The notes: generated by a model from the sequence alone, not told the origin. 64,000 nucleotides of DNA from Maratus speciosus (GCA_963932465.1 OZ010792.1:189375556-189439555); one strand, 5' to 3'; positions 45,365-56,832 are shown, numbered from the stretch's first letter. Numbers and translations: made by a program.

Positions 45365-46002
45365 TAACTTTTCATTACATTTTCTTCATTTTTGTTCAAG
45401 AGTTAATAAATACATATTTTTTCTATAATAAAGATGTTTTATTAGTGTTACAGATACTTACGTGATTAATAATATAGTGAATATACATTGTATCTCGTAA
45501 AAAACAATACAGCTGTACAGTATCACTTTATAATTAATGTTTTCTATAAAATCTTATGGTGCGTCTAATAATTTGGCCAGGGACTGTAATCAATAGCTAT
45601 TCATTTTGCATTTTTTAACTTATCAAAAAGGTGAATTTTCTGTTATATAATTCTTTAAATGCAATCAGGCTATGTATCTTCTTCTTTGTACCAAAATAAT
45701 TTTGATATTACTTTTCCAATTTACCTCAATGTTAAAGAAAATTGTTATACAGTCTGCATTTTTATCTTCACAAAACATCTTGAAGAGAGACTTACATTCA
45801 GAGTTAAAATTGATAACATTCACTCAGTTTATAATTAGTTTTTGTAACTTATTAAGAGTTGGTAGAAATGCTTTGGATAGTAAATTTCCTTTCTATGGAT
45901 AACACAGTAGAAAAGAAGCATTTCAAGATTCACATTTTTATCAATTTTAAGTAGCCATTATTCTCCATCACAACACATTATCTCTGTTTTCCCTTTCTCA
46001 TA

Positions 46003-46133
46003 GCTGCCAACACTTACTTTTTTTTCCACTACAAAAAAATTGCAGTTAATTTTACTTTTTTAAATCGCCATAATCTGCCGATTAAATAAGGCAAGAATTT
46101 TTCTGGTACAAGAAAGCGGAAGAGTTGGCAGCT
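46003..46133. mobile_element. Small TA-flanked MITE inside the hAT-like element
   Basis: A 131-bp element with ends GCTGCCAACACTTAC and the inverse of GCTGCCAACTCTTCC, between TA (46001-46002) and TA (46134-46135). No coding content. Size, short TIR and TA duplication fit a Tc1/mariner-type MITE. Confidence 0.65.
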
Positions 46134-46984
46134 ATACTTTATCAATATCATTGTCTTCCACGTATTATCTGATTTGGAAATTTAAAATGTGAATGTCATC
46201 ATATAAATCTATTAACTCTGTAGGATGCCTGCACTAGATCAATAGATATTTACTATTTACCAATTTCCTTTTCAAATGTTATTTAAGATTTATAAATTTT
46301 GCAAAGTTAGTATCACATTCAGATATTTTTTATGTTATGTATGTTCAAAAAAGCAAGGTTTATATATTTTTAAGTAGTTTCACATGTAAAAGTTTCTTCG
46401 TGTGGCATATAGCAGAGCGAAAACAAGCAGAAAGCTCATTCAATAAATAGTCAGAAGCACTACGAAAAATTAAAAAAATACAATAATAACCAAAAAAATT
46501 ATGGCGATTTTTAATAGCACAAAAACAAAATCATTTAAAGATTATTCGTATAATTATTCTGGTGATAGTTTATTTTAAACTTTTGACTGGAAATACTTTT
46601 AAATTCAATTAAAAAAACTATTTTTTTTAAAATTTCGCTCATTTTCTATTTCTTTCTAGCCTTCAACATTACTTAAAAAAAAAAAGATAAAAAGGAGACA
46701 AAAGAAATGGATAAAGAATGAGTGAGTAACAAACATGGAATTGCCCCCCTAAAAAGTCATATTGCCCCCCGGTGGGGCGTACGCCCCACTTTGGGAACCA
46801 CTGCATGTACAAAATTAGTTGTTACGAGAAAACTGAAATAATTTCTAGTTTTTTTGGAACTAAAAACTTCTATGGGTCTATAATTTGAATGTCAGTTTTA
46901 CCTAGCTATGTATGAAAACTGGATTTAAAGAAAGAATGAAAATAAATTCGGCTACATGTAGTAAAAACAAGAAATCTAGAAATA

Positions 46985-46986
<2 letters not shown>

Positions 46987-47017
<31 letters not shown>

Positions 47018-47036
47018 AACAAAAAAAAAAAAAAAA
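46987..47036. repeat. poly(A) tract
   Basis: About 30 A, a short CAAC interruption and a second A run. The lysine-rich frame at 46912-47130 is a translation of it. Confidence 0.95.
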
Positions 47037-47519
47037 CTTTCAAAAGCAGATAGCCTTTTCGTGTTCAAATGTTTGGACGTTTTATGAGGAAGTTGTTTGT
47101 ATAAAATATACCTGCCAATCAGAATGCTAATATCGATAGAAATAAAAAAAACCCAAATAAAATAATAGGTAGTAAAGTCACTTTAGTTCATGGCAAATAT
47201 AGCTGAGAACTTTTGAGCATTTTTTTTTTTTGGTTCCAAAGTGTGTGTGTGTGTGTTGGGAGGGGGGGGGGAGGGGACGACTTATACGCAAATCTAAGAA
47301 AACTTTCAAAATTTATATTCTAAAATAAGAAAAGATTACATATAAGGCACACACTAAAAATTCGTAAAAAATGTTTACAGATTTCTAAAAATACGTTAAT
47401 TTTCCATTCTTTTACAATGAAAAAAGCCATCAATCATCGTTTCCTATTCAAGCCTTTATCATTATTTTCAAGGAATCCCTAAAAAGCGCTTTTCTTTCAT
47501 TGGTACATAAGGATGGATA

Positions 47520-47775
47520 TCGTCAGTGTCTAATTCACCATCATCATCATCATCGGCCTCTTCTTCAAAAATGGTAACATCCTCTTTCTATCTATCGCAT
47601 TATTAATGCAACATTTTTGAAGCATCGGACGATAATTTCTTGTGGTAATTCAAGCGCAGCTTATTTCAGCCACTCAGAGATAGTGACGATATAAACTTTT
47701 TTGAAAATTACCGCCATTTGTCACAGCTGCATCGCCAGACGATAGCCATTAAATCCATTTCGACAGGAAGGTGTC
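47520..47775 (-). pseudogene. Tigger-type transposase C-terminal tail
   Basis: The minus strand contains KVYIVTISEWLK, then LELPQEIIVRCFKN, and an acidic stretch EEEADDDDDGELDTDD. In pogo/Tigger proteins the region after the DDE core typically has a W-x-x-A-W-x-x-(I/L)-x-x-E-x-I-x-x-CFKK segment followed by acidic residues, which matches in order. Stops interrupt it. The (CAT)n run at 47540-47557 encodes the aspartate run. It is cut at 47780 by the piggyBac insertion. Confidence 0.5.
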
Positions 47776-47914
47776 TTTAACCCTTACGCCAATGACCAAA
47801 ATTTGCCCTTGTGTCCAATGATCGGGGTATCTGGGTACCTGCATCGAATTTAACATACGCGATTCATAAAAAACCCTTATTTCAAACAGCGGCCTGTCCC
47901 GCCTTGAGAGAAGA

Positions 47915-49435
47915 GGAATTTGAAGCATTTATATAAATATTAATTACTTCAGGTGTCAACAATTCAAACAAAAATACCACATTACAAATGTGGAAAACAA
48001 ACTTATATCCGCTTTATCTTGCAAGTATGAGTGCAGACCGATTCTGGAATATTCTTAGATTTATCCGATTTGTTAACCAGAACACACGAGTGGAACGTCT
48101 TCAAAATGTTAAAGGTGCAGCAATTCATGATTTATGGACTATGCTAAATCCTAACCTATTGAAAAAATACAAAACTTAACGGTTGATGAGCAGTTATTTC
48201 CGCATCGAGTAAGAGAAATATTCACCCAATATATCCCGTATAAACCGGCTAAATATGGTATCAAAATATGGTGGGTATGTGATGCAAATAATTATTAACC
48301 TCTCAACGTCAACTATGTACCGGCAAAACAGGTACAGACCGTGAAATAAACCAAGATGAAAGAGTTGGGAAAGACTTTGCCTCTCTATTCAAGAATTTTG
48401 GTCGAAACATCACCATGCACAACTTTTTATTCTTCTCTTTCATTGGCCAAGCATGTATTATGCTGGAAGATCACAATGGTTAGCACTTTGAAAATAAACA
48501 AACATTATATTGCCCAAGAAATAAGGCCATGTAAATCGCGATTTTTTTATCCACATAATTTGGATTTCATGATGACATAAGTACTTCTTCGTACGTTCCA
48601 AAAAGAAAAAAAAACTGTCATTCTAATGTTTACTGTGCATCATGATAAAACCATCACAGGATCGAAAGTTAAACTCGAAATGATTCAGTTCTAAAAGGAA
48701 ACAAAATATGGAGTCGATATAATGGATAAATTATTGTGGCGATATACAAAACATAGGCGTAGAACCACAAGGACGCTTGCATTATTTTTCAATATTGTGG
48801 CTATAGCAGCACTTGCTGCTTACATTATACATACTGCGAATAATTATATGGTTATAAATAAAATAGACAATCGTCGCCTGTTATTGCGGGAAATAGGTGG
48901 GATTGGATTGGATTGATTTTCGACGGCCAATTATCTACTCGAGGGATATACGCCCAGGGGGGGGGGGGGAGTGCCCTTCGTGGGGGTCTATCTAAGGGAA
49001 CCTAACCGGTATTTATGCATGAAAATCCATGGTTCGAAGAAAACCACGAAAACTCCAAACGATTAGGCCGACGGGCACGATTGAGTTCGAACCCAGCACC
49101 TCCCGTCTACTAGCTTCGAGAGCAGAACCCCTCGGCCACTGGTGGGGTGGAATTAGGAGGGATCTTGAGACTTCAAGCAATTTAAGGTCAATCGCAAAAT
49201 GTACAGGCTATGAGAAATTTGTCGACCAAAGCGGGAATTGAAAGTATACTGAAAAAAATATTTCCCCGTATTTGAAGCTGTCACACGTTCAGAACCCAGT
49301 CCAAAGACCTTAATACAAGACGAAACAAGAAGGATAAAAGTAGATGGTGCTTGTTAGAGCCTCAAAAACGACGCAGAAAACCAGAAAATCATATAAACAA
49401 TGTGGAAAGCCAGTATGTGATGTACCTTCCTAAAC
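47915..49435 (+). pseudogene. piggyBac transposase, frameshifted and SINE-interrupted
   Basis: Blocks in order: LASMSADRFWNILRFIRF, AIHDLWTMLNPN, NLTVDEQLFPHRVREIFTQY (first catalytic D), IPYKPAKYGIKIWWVCDANN, GRNITMHNFLFFSF, YGVDIMDKLLWRYT (third D) and LALFFNIVAIAALAAYII. After the SINE comes the cysteine-rich C-terminal domain with RWCLLEPQKRRRK and YKQCGKPVCDV. In intact piggyBac proteins the middle motif is MDNFFTS; here its aspartate, the second catalytic residue, is histidine. The N-terminal part is missing, and at least five frame breaks or stops occur. The element is inactive. Confidence 0.8.
48904..49150 (-). mobile_element. tRNA-derived SINE inserted in the piggyBac
   Basis: On the minus strand it starts near 49150 with a tRNA-like head: TGGCCGAGGGGTTCTGCTC (A-box) and GGGTTCGAACTC (B-box). 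A non-tRNA body and a TCCAATCC-repeat tail at 48904 follow. Flanks AAATAGGTGGGAT (48891-48903) and AATTAGGAGGGAT (49151-49163) agree at 11 of 13 positions and look like the target duplication. A G-run lies at 48959-48970. SINEs are transcribed by RNA polymerase III and moved by LINE machinery. Confidence 0.75.
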
Positions 49436-49836
49436 CTTTTGCTATTGTATAGTTAGTTAACAAAATTTCAAGTAAATGAAATATTTTTTAACTTAAAAAT
49501 ATGTCTAACTCATATTTTCATATTAATTTCAAGTTTTATTGATCTAAATCTAAGTAATCTATCAATTTCTGTATTTTTTCACAGAACATTCACATGGGTA
49601 CCCGGGTACCCTGGTCATTGATGACAGGTATAAAAATGTTTAATGTCCTAAAATGTAAATAAATAAAATTCAAAATTTTAAAGTGATTATACTAAGTGGC
49701 AGTATATACTTCAAACAATGCGGATCTTAATTCATTTTATTTTCCTTTCATATTAACACCCTGAAATCGGAATGAAAAGAGAAAAAAGGCACCCGGGTAC
49801 CCGGTCATTGACATAAGGGTCAAATGGCTTATTTAA

Positions 49837-50059
49837 CCCTTTGTTGCATGCGTCAAAACTAGAGAAAACACCCAATGCTAAATTAGCTATTTTCTATTTG
49901 CTGAGTTACCCAACTTGTGTTGCTATCTCAATTTTTCTACTGAGAGCATAGATCTCACAGAGTAGAATAAGCTTTGAATACGAACTGTAAATGAAATAGT
50001 TTAGATAGAGAAAAAAATAGCATTTCTGTCCACTGTAGTGGACGGTATGCAAAAAAGGG
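49837..50059. mobile_element. TTAA-flanked MITE
   Basis: A 223-bp element between TTAA (49833-49836) and TTAA (50060-50063), with ends CCCTTTGTTGCATGCGTC and the inverse of CCCTTTTTTGCATACCGTCC. A CCACTGTAGTGG palindrome lies near the right end. It starts CCCTT like the adjacent piggyBac (CCCTTACGCC), but the internal sequence differs. The minus-strand frame at 49906-50106 lies inside and is not a gene. Confidence 0.8.
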
Positions 50060-50270
50060 TTAAACAGACGTCCAGTGTTTGTTTTTGTTTTTTCGTTTCT
50101 ATTCACGCATTTATTTTCTATTGCCTATGCACAAAAAAGTGCTAAGTTTTCGTTGACTGAATTTTTCATCACTTTTTTTTTAACATCTGCTTATACACGG
50201 GCTCCCGATTTTGGGCAAATTTTCACTGAAGAGTGGTATATTCGGCTTATACACGGAAATATACGATAAT

Positions 50271-52775
50271 CAAGGTAACGAAGTATTTAAAGTAATTTAT
50301 CAGCCGATTCGGGTAATCTAGCTATAAAACGAATTTACTAATTAGTGCGTTATACTTTCATAAAGTACTCTGCAGATTAAAATATAGTCCAACTCTCAAA
50401 TTCGCAGTTACTACCGCTTTATCTTCTACGGTCGGCCAACACCCATCTGTTAACTTTGGTACTAAACCTAAAATCAAAGCAAATTCGAGGAAGTCGCTTC
50501 TTTGGTTGGGAGTTTTTAATTCTGTAATGTTTGTGATAATTTAGTAGTTTTAGGGTTCACAATTAATTAAATAATAAAATATATTATTTTTCATAAAATA
50601 ATTTGCCCACAGAGTAAGACGAATTCTATCTGTGGACAGGCCAAAAACAATTTGTTTCAGATAAAAAATGTATTTCTAATTCAGTGCCTTTTCAGGTTAA
50701 TCTAAAATTTAATGCCAAGAGTTATCTCGCGTTTTAATTTTTTTTGATAAATAACTAATGACATGATAAACAGTCATGTACGTGGACAGAATAGAAGTAG
50801 CTGGTTAACTGCGACTTTTAATAGTTTAACAGATCATTGAAAATGGACACTTTTGTTTGAAACAGAATCTTGAATTCTGCCTCTAGCAATACATTTTTAG
50901 TTTTCTTAAATAACCGTGGAGAAATTATGAACGTAACGAGCAAATCATCAGTGTTGCTATCAAAATAAATACAAGTAAAGAATATAAAATAATTAAATTC
51001 AGTAGAATAGCATATAATATTATTTGCACAAAAATTAATTGATCAGCATTGTTTTTATTCATCCTAAATCATGCTGTGAATCATGGTAATAAAAATTGCT
51101 GCTTGTGAACTATTGAATTTTATGTTCAAATTCTTATTATTGACTTTATATCTTTGTTTTACTTCTGTTATTTTAAGAATTTTTTAATTATCTTGGTGTG
51201 TATGGACTTCATACGTTTATAAAGTGTTTTCCATTTGATTATATATTTTTACTCTATTTTTGTATTTAATGTAGTATTTGTATTTTGTGTCTATCTTGCA
51301 TAGAGTTCTGACTGATTTAAAGTTTCTTGCTCTTAGTAAAATTTAGGGAGTTTCAGATGCTTTATTGATTTTATTTTTTGTTTTCACAGCATCTTGCAGA
51401 AACCTCTTTTTTCCCTTCACTGAGAGAATCTTCCATAGCTTTTGGGATTAATATTCTATCGAAAGAGGTTTTACATATTTTATTTTCTCGTGATATAACA
51501 TGAGAATTTATATTTTTCAACGATTTATTGCATGAGGTTACAAAAATAAAATTGAAACAAAAAACCATGTTCCCGTCATCAAATCATTCCTTATACCATA
51601 TAACCGTCTATCACGCCTCAGCTATTCGTTTCATAAATCTGCTCGGATCCTCTTCTCAATCCCTTGTCATTTCATTTCCTTTTTTCTTAATCTTTTACGC
51701 GCTAGAAAATTCCCTTTTAGAATTTTACAGGGTTTTTGTGCCAGGAAAGTTTAATGTGAAAAATATTAAATCGCTCAAAAAATTAAAATATGTACGACTT
51801 AACTGAGAAACGAAAAAAGGAAAAACGCTTTTTTAAAATAAGAGGTATTAAACTTTATATTCTAAAATTTTTACAAATTTATGGTAAATGAGATTTTTTT
51901 ATGGCGTTTCCAACACATTTAAAATATGCATTAACTAGGATACGTTATATAAATTAATATAGCAATTCTGTAGTTAATTTAAAATCTCTAACTTATTTTT
52001 TTCTTTTTACAGTGTCTAATTAAATCGCTGTTACCCATCATATATTTACGTTTGATTGTGTGAATTGTATTAAAAAGAAAATTAGTTGTATTTTTTTAAC
52101 GAGAAAATCCAAGAATCTAACATGTACATTAGCACACATAATTCTATACACAACTAGCACAATGAATTCCACAAAAATTAAAATATTATATTTTTACTGA
52201 AAAATACATGTTGATGTTTAAAAAGTAAAAATTTAAAACGTATGAAAAAATATTGTATTATTTTCTAAATAAATTTCTTGTCCTTCTTTCCATTTTAAAG
52301 TAATATTTATTCCAGCATCCAAGATGTGTACCAATATTTTAATGTTTTCTTAAATTACATGTTTGAATTTGAAGCACAGTTAGAAATTCTACATTCTAAA
52401 AAAAAATAACTATTGCTGCAGTAATATAATTTATTGAGATCATATCACTTTCTAGGTTTTTCCTGCAAAAAATATTGCATATAAAAACATGAAAACTGAT
52501 AGTTCCACGGAAAAATGCATGTTAAACACTTTGACGCAGGCAGTTTTTTATCCGAAGAATTATGTTAAGAGCTTTTTTATGTTAAAATCGGTAAATATAG
52601 TTCAGTTACACAAGTTTTATTGTATCAAAAACTATCCATAACAATTTTAACATTTTTTGCTGGCATATACATGAATAGATTATGGTGAGCAGTGTCGAAT
52701 AACTTTTCTAATTTGTCTAATATTTTAATTTTTTTTCTAGATTTTTCTATTCTAACTTTCTTTCTATCTTTCTAA
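50271..52775. other. Gene-free AT-rich stretch
   Basis: No domain, splice pair or bounded repeat seen, apart from 52390-52720, which is the second copy of the 13.9-kb dispersed repeat. Frames at 51371-51568 and 51528-51806 are unsupported. Confidence 0.5.
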
Positions 52776-53586
52776 CCGATGACCAGGCCCCTACTTGCCG
52801 GGTACCCCAGCTGAACGGGTTTGATACCTGGTATCGGGGAGGTTGTCCGCCTAAACTCCGCGTAATACCTAATAATATAAAATATAATATTAGCGGCAAT
52901 AAACCTAACGGAAGCCCACCTCCTATCGGCAGTGCCTATTGCTTAGTTATGAACGCTTAGTTGTTATGTCTGTTATTTAACATTTATATCTTGTTGTTTG
53001 GCACCTGCACATTGCTGCTCATGTTGATCTCATAATCTGGAACCTTGGTTAGGTAACGAGACTTTTAGTAGGCAAGGCACCTCCAGATGTATAATTCACA
53101 GATAACTTGGAGGACTTTGCACCCATGAGGGATTTTACATGCACCAGGCGCCATTAGCTAACATGGCGGATTTTAGCTAGCAAAAAACCACGATTCCGCG
53201 CCTTCAGCTGCGAGTTCGATGCTCTGCCATCTGGGCCAACGCGGCCCAAACAAGTTGGATTCACCTGGAGTTTTGCAGCCGAATTGGTGGTACAGACTTG
53301 TCATATGGAAATGGTGCTTAGAGGAGGGAAAACAAAGAATGAGGCGCTGCAGATAAACAAGTTGCAATGTAAGTTAATTTTGGGCCGAAATGCTTGCAAA
53401 CACAACGATGCAGGGGAATGAGACTCCGCTTTTCTACCGTACCCCACCGCGTAGTAACTGGCTCCGTAGACCTCCCATTGGAGCCGGTCCTGTAGCTTGT
53501 ACAGGCATTAAGCTGTAGGTACAGGTGTAGCTTGTACTTAAGTGCATCTAATAAAGAGGCGGCAGTCAAAAAAAAAAAAAAAAAAA
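52776..53586 (+). mobile_element. Polyadenylated retroposon, copy 2
   Basis: Begins GATGACCAGGCCCCTACTTG and ends with AATAAAGAGGCGGCAGTC and 18 A. It shares all main blocks with 31381-32480 in the same order and is the cleaner copy. The minus strand at 53163-53250 has a tRNA-like module (TGGCCCAGATGGCAGAGC). No protein. The poly(A) signal plus tail implies that an RNA polymerase II-type transcript was reverse transcribed. No clear target duplication was seen. Confidence 0.6.
53163..53250 (-). ncRNA. tRNA-like module inside retroposon copy 2
   Basis: The minus strand reads GCGTTGGCCCAGATGGCAGA then GCATCGAACTCGCAGCTGAA. This is a D-arm/A-box-like start followed by an anticodon-arm-like stretch, with no good T-arm. 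It occupies the same place as the module in copy 1, although the two sequences differ strongly there. That suggests independent replacement or fast change in this segment. Confidence 0.4.
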
Positions 53587-54855
53587 GAATTGCAATTTAA
53601 CAAATTACAACGACCATTTGGAAAATGATTTTTTCAAAGACTAAAATTTAAGACATAACAAATCGCACGGTGTTGATCATACATTACGTACTGGATTACA
53701 TTTTTCGGTACTGCAAATTTTTAAACTTCTACGGAGCTGGTCATACATTACGTACGCCATAGATTAAAAATTAATATTCCTGGACCAATTTTAAATGAAA
53801 TTTCATTCTTAAACTTCTAAACATCCCACAATATTACTTTTCACACCGTCGTATAGAGAAAAAAAATGTACTTTTAAATGCAATTTGTTTGAAAGCTGTA
53901 TCTCAATTTGTTTCTGAGTTATTAATTTTTTTTGTAGTTTTTATTACTTTTTTGTCATAGTGGCAACAGAAGTATCCATCTCTGTTGAAAGTAAAGGGAA
54001 AATGCAGATTACTGTATGGACCAATCAGAAAACGAATAAAATGCGGATTCAACTAATAAAAAGCTTCAGATATGTTTTTGATTTCCTACCCTGACGAGGA
54101 CAATAACCCTTTTTCCAAATGGTTAAAAAAAACCCGAAAGGGAAAGGGTTTAGCTTGTACACGTTATTTCTACTTTAAAACTTTCGTTTAGCTATTTATT
54201 TAACTATCTTTTTTTTATATTATCCTAGGCAATAGGTCGGATAAAACTAACTAGAATAATTTACTTTTGATTACTTAAGTAATTCCTGGCTACTTAAAAT
54301 GCATTTATATTTTAGCTATTTCTAATGCAAGAATCCTGATTTTACTTTTTTATGTTAATTTTTTTTTTTTAATTTTTATTATATTCTAACTTTCATCATT
54401 TGACGAGAGATTTAATTCATAGTTTAAGATGTCTATTGCTGCAAAACTTGAAAAAGCCCAAATAATAATATTTCCAAACACTTTTGAAATTAAAAAAATA
54501 CATTTACACATTAATATTTCAAAACGTCATATTTATCATTAGATTAAACGTCATCATAAATTAATCGATTTTCTTTTAGCATGTAAAAGAAAATTATTTT
54601 TCTATGTCCGGGAGAAAGTGACGCTTTTCACTTAACAATTTAACATAATTGTTAAATGTATAACAGATCTTATTTAATCAATCACAAAAACAATCGTCAT
54701 CTGTGCGGTACATGAGGACTTGGGAATAAAAAATTCCGTGATAATATGATTCAATCTTCCGTAACCAGTGAATCGTTTTTAAACAGCCTGTTTTTAGAGC
54801 CATGGGGATTGGGACACAGCTGTGCGAGCAGGCATCGTCAGAGGCAGAGTTCCTC

Positions 54856-54892
<37 letters not shown>

Positions 54893-54976
54893 GCTCCAAA
54901 CTGTCTTTTTAAAAAATAAATAGAAGTAAAACAATTATTGAAGCAATTAAGAACACTACTTAGAAACTGGATTTTT
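53587..54976. other. Gene-free stretch
   Basis: Holds a small direct repeat (TCATACATTACGTAC twice, near 53678 and 53742). The block 53870-53960 is the inverse of 19270-19360. A poly(A) tract lies at 54858-54890. No coding sequence. Confidence 0.5.
54858..54890. repeat. poly(A) tract
   Basis: An uninterrupted run of over 30 A. The phenylalanine-rich minus-strand frame at 54678-54899 translates it. Confidence 0.95.
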
Positions 54977-55097
54977 AGGTAGCTTTCATTACAAAAAGCT
55001 ACCTATTGCAGCCGTTCGGAGGAAAGCGATTTCAAAAAATTTTGGTATATTTTCATCGATCATGACCCCCAGACCCCGAAACCACCCTCCGTTCAAA

Positions 55098-55137
<40 letters not shown>

Positions 55138-56832
55138 ACATATATATATATATGACATATGCCACACTGTAACTCTCGTATTTATGAACCGATTTGGATG
55201 TAATTCGGTGTGTACATAGTACACACCAATGTCTCGACCGAGTTCGTTGGCCAGCTTCATCCGCCATTTTGTTTCAAAATGGCGGCCATTTAAATTTTTT
55301 TTAAATTTAAAATTTGAAATGTGGTACCAAAAATTGAAAATGGAAAAATATTTTTTTCTTATGTATTTGACCTTTATACAAAGACTCCGGAGCAGTTTTT
55401 GTTTCGTCTATATCTTAAAAAATGGCCGAGTTATAGCATTTTGAATTTCTAGCGTGGCTGACATTTTGAAACGTCCTGAAATTTGTCACGCGATAAAAGA
55501 CGTATATATGAACCGATTTGGATGTAACTTCGTTTATACATAGTACATACCAATGTCTCGTCCGAGTTCGTTGGCCAGCTTCATCCGCCATCTTGTTTAA
55601 AAATGGCGGCCATTTAAAGTTTTAAGAAAAATTTAAATTTGAAATGTGGTACCAAAAAATTGAAAATTGAAATTTTTTTTTTTCTTATGTGTTTGACCTT
55701 GATAAAAAGATTCCGGAACAGGTTTTGTTTCGTCTATATCTAAAAAAATGGCTGAGTTATAGCATTTTGAATTTCTATTGTGGCTGACATTTTAAAACGA
55801 CCTGATTTTTGTCACGCGATAACAGGCGTATTTATGAACCGATTTGGATGTAACTTGGTTTGTACATAGTACATACCAATCTCTCGACCGAGTTCGTTGG
55901 CCTGTTTCATTCGCCATCTTGTTTCAGAAGGGTTGCCATTTAAAGAAAAAGTAATTTAAAATTTAAAATGAAGTATTAAAAAATTGGAAAATGAAAAAGA
56001 TTTTTTTTTATGTGTTTGGCTTTGATGCAAAGATTCTGGAGCAGTTTTTGTTTCTGAAAATTTGTTCTTTTGTTTATATCTTAAAAAATAGTTGAATTAT
56101 AGCACTTTGAATTTCTAGCATGGCTAACACTTTGAAACGATCTTGTATTTGTCACGCGATAACACACGTATTCGCCTATTTCGATGTAAGAAGGCATGTG
56201 GATAGTATACATCAATATCTCGACCAAGTTCGCTGGCCAGCTTCATCAGCCATCTTGTTTCAAAATGGCGGCCATTAAATTTAAAAAAAATTTATTTAAA
56301 GTGAGGTGCAAAAAAATTAGAAATTGAAAAAGGTTTCTTTCTTAAGTATTTGACCTTGATATAAGTATTCAGGAGCATTTTTTGTTTGTCTTTATCTTAA
56401 AAAATGGCTCAGATATAGCAGTTTCAATTTCTAATGTGGGTGACATTTTGAAAAATCTTATTTTTTGCCTGCGACAGCACTCGTATATATCAACCGATTC
56501 CGATGTGAGTGAGCATGTGCACAGCAATTACTAAGGTCTCGACCAAGTTCACTGGTTAGCCTCATCCACCATGTTGTCTTAAAATGGCAGGAACTTTAAG
56601 AAATCGCCGAATTTGGCAGCCAAATATAAGTTACTTTAAATAAAAGCAGCTTGGATAAAGCTGACTAATTTCGCGAAATTCTCATTCATAATGATTTAGT
56701 ATTGATAAAAATTAGTATTGTCGGTTTCCACTAAATTGAGCTTCGTGTGTTTGAATAATATAAGTTGGCTTTTTTAAAATAAGGAAAATGAAAGCTACCT
56801 CTTCCTCCCGCCACTGGCCGGAAGGACTTTTA
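54977..56832 (+). mobile_element. Helentron-like element, copy B (complete)
   Basis: A complete relative of the element at 1-1836. The 5' end is AGGTAGCTTTCATT, with a second inverted AAGCTACCT arm 10 nt on that forms a start hairpin. Then come the CCGTTCGGAGG block, a (TA)n tract (55100-55154) and five units with GTCTCG(A/T)CC marks about 325 bp apart. The 3' AATGAAAGCTACCT (56787-56800) is the inverse of the 5' end. It is followed by a CACTGGCCGG hairpin and a T-rich end. Each unit holds TTCATCCGCCAT and AAAATGGCGGCC blocks. No open frame survives, so it must depend on an autonomous partner. Confidence 0.7.
55100..55154. repeat. (TA)n microsatellite
   Basis: Internal microsatellite of copy B. 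In copy A the same place holds (CTAT)n, so the tract has turned over since the copies separated. Confidence 0.95.

Larger units (their letters stand above)
41979..45586 (+). mobile_element. Tc1-family transposon inserted in the hAT-like element
   Basis: Ends are CAGTCCCTGGCCAAATTATT and its inverse (45558-45586; similarity runs about 29 bp), flanked by TA (41977-41978 and 45587-45588). It carries a DD34E transposase on the plus strand. The length, 3608 bp, is about twice a normal Tc1 element, because a Helentron-like element occupies 42247-44125. Without it the element is about 1.7 kb, the usual Tc1 size. Confidence 0.9.
41828..46803 (-). mobile_element. hAT-like element containing nested insertions
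   Basis: Left end CTGTGGTTCCCAACC (41828); right end is the inverse of CAGTGGTTCCCAAAGTGGGG (ending 46803), with the same CGTACG palindrome as the element at 25931. Flanking bases do not give a clean 8-bp duplication. Removing the Tc1 element leaves about 1.4 kb. Minus-strand remnants near 46000-45600 match the plus-strand remnants of the 25.9-kb copy. It is inactive. Confidence 0.65.
47781..49819 (+). mobile_element. piggyBac-family element
   Basis: Left end CCCTTACGCCAATGACC after TTAA (47777-47780). The right end is the inverse of CCCTTATGTCAATGACC, followed by TCAA, a mutated TTAA. Subterminal CCCGGGTACCC palindromes occur near both ends (about 47830 and 49597-49620, 49790-49803). The plus strand encodes a decayed transposase. 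A SINE interrupts it at 48904-49150, so the element alone would be about 1.8 kb. Confidence 0.8.
47230..50270 (-). mobile_element. Possible pogo/Tigger-like remnant hosting the piggyBac
   Basis: A left-side block GACGACTTATACGC (about 47276) and a right-side inverse of CCGTGTATAAGCCGAA (about 50245) look like diverged pogo-type ends. Between the left block and the piggyBac, the minus strand keeps a Tigger-like transposase C-terminus (47520-47775). The N-terminal half was not recognised on the other side, so this outer element is a tentative call. Confidence 0.35.

Noticed and set aside
46912..47130. Lysine-rich open frame
   Set aside because: It translates a poly(A) tract and has no domain or start context.
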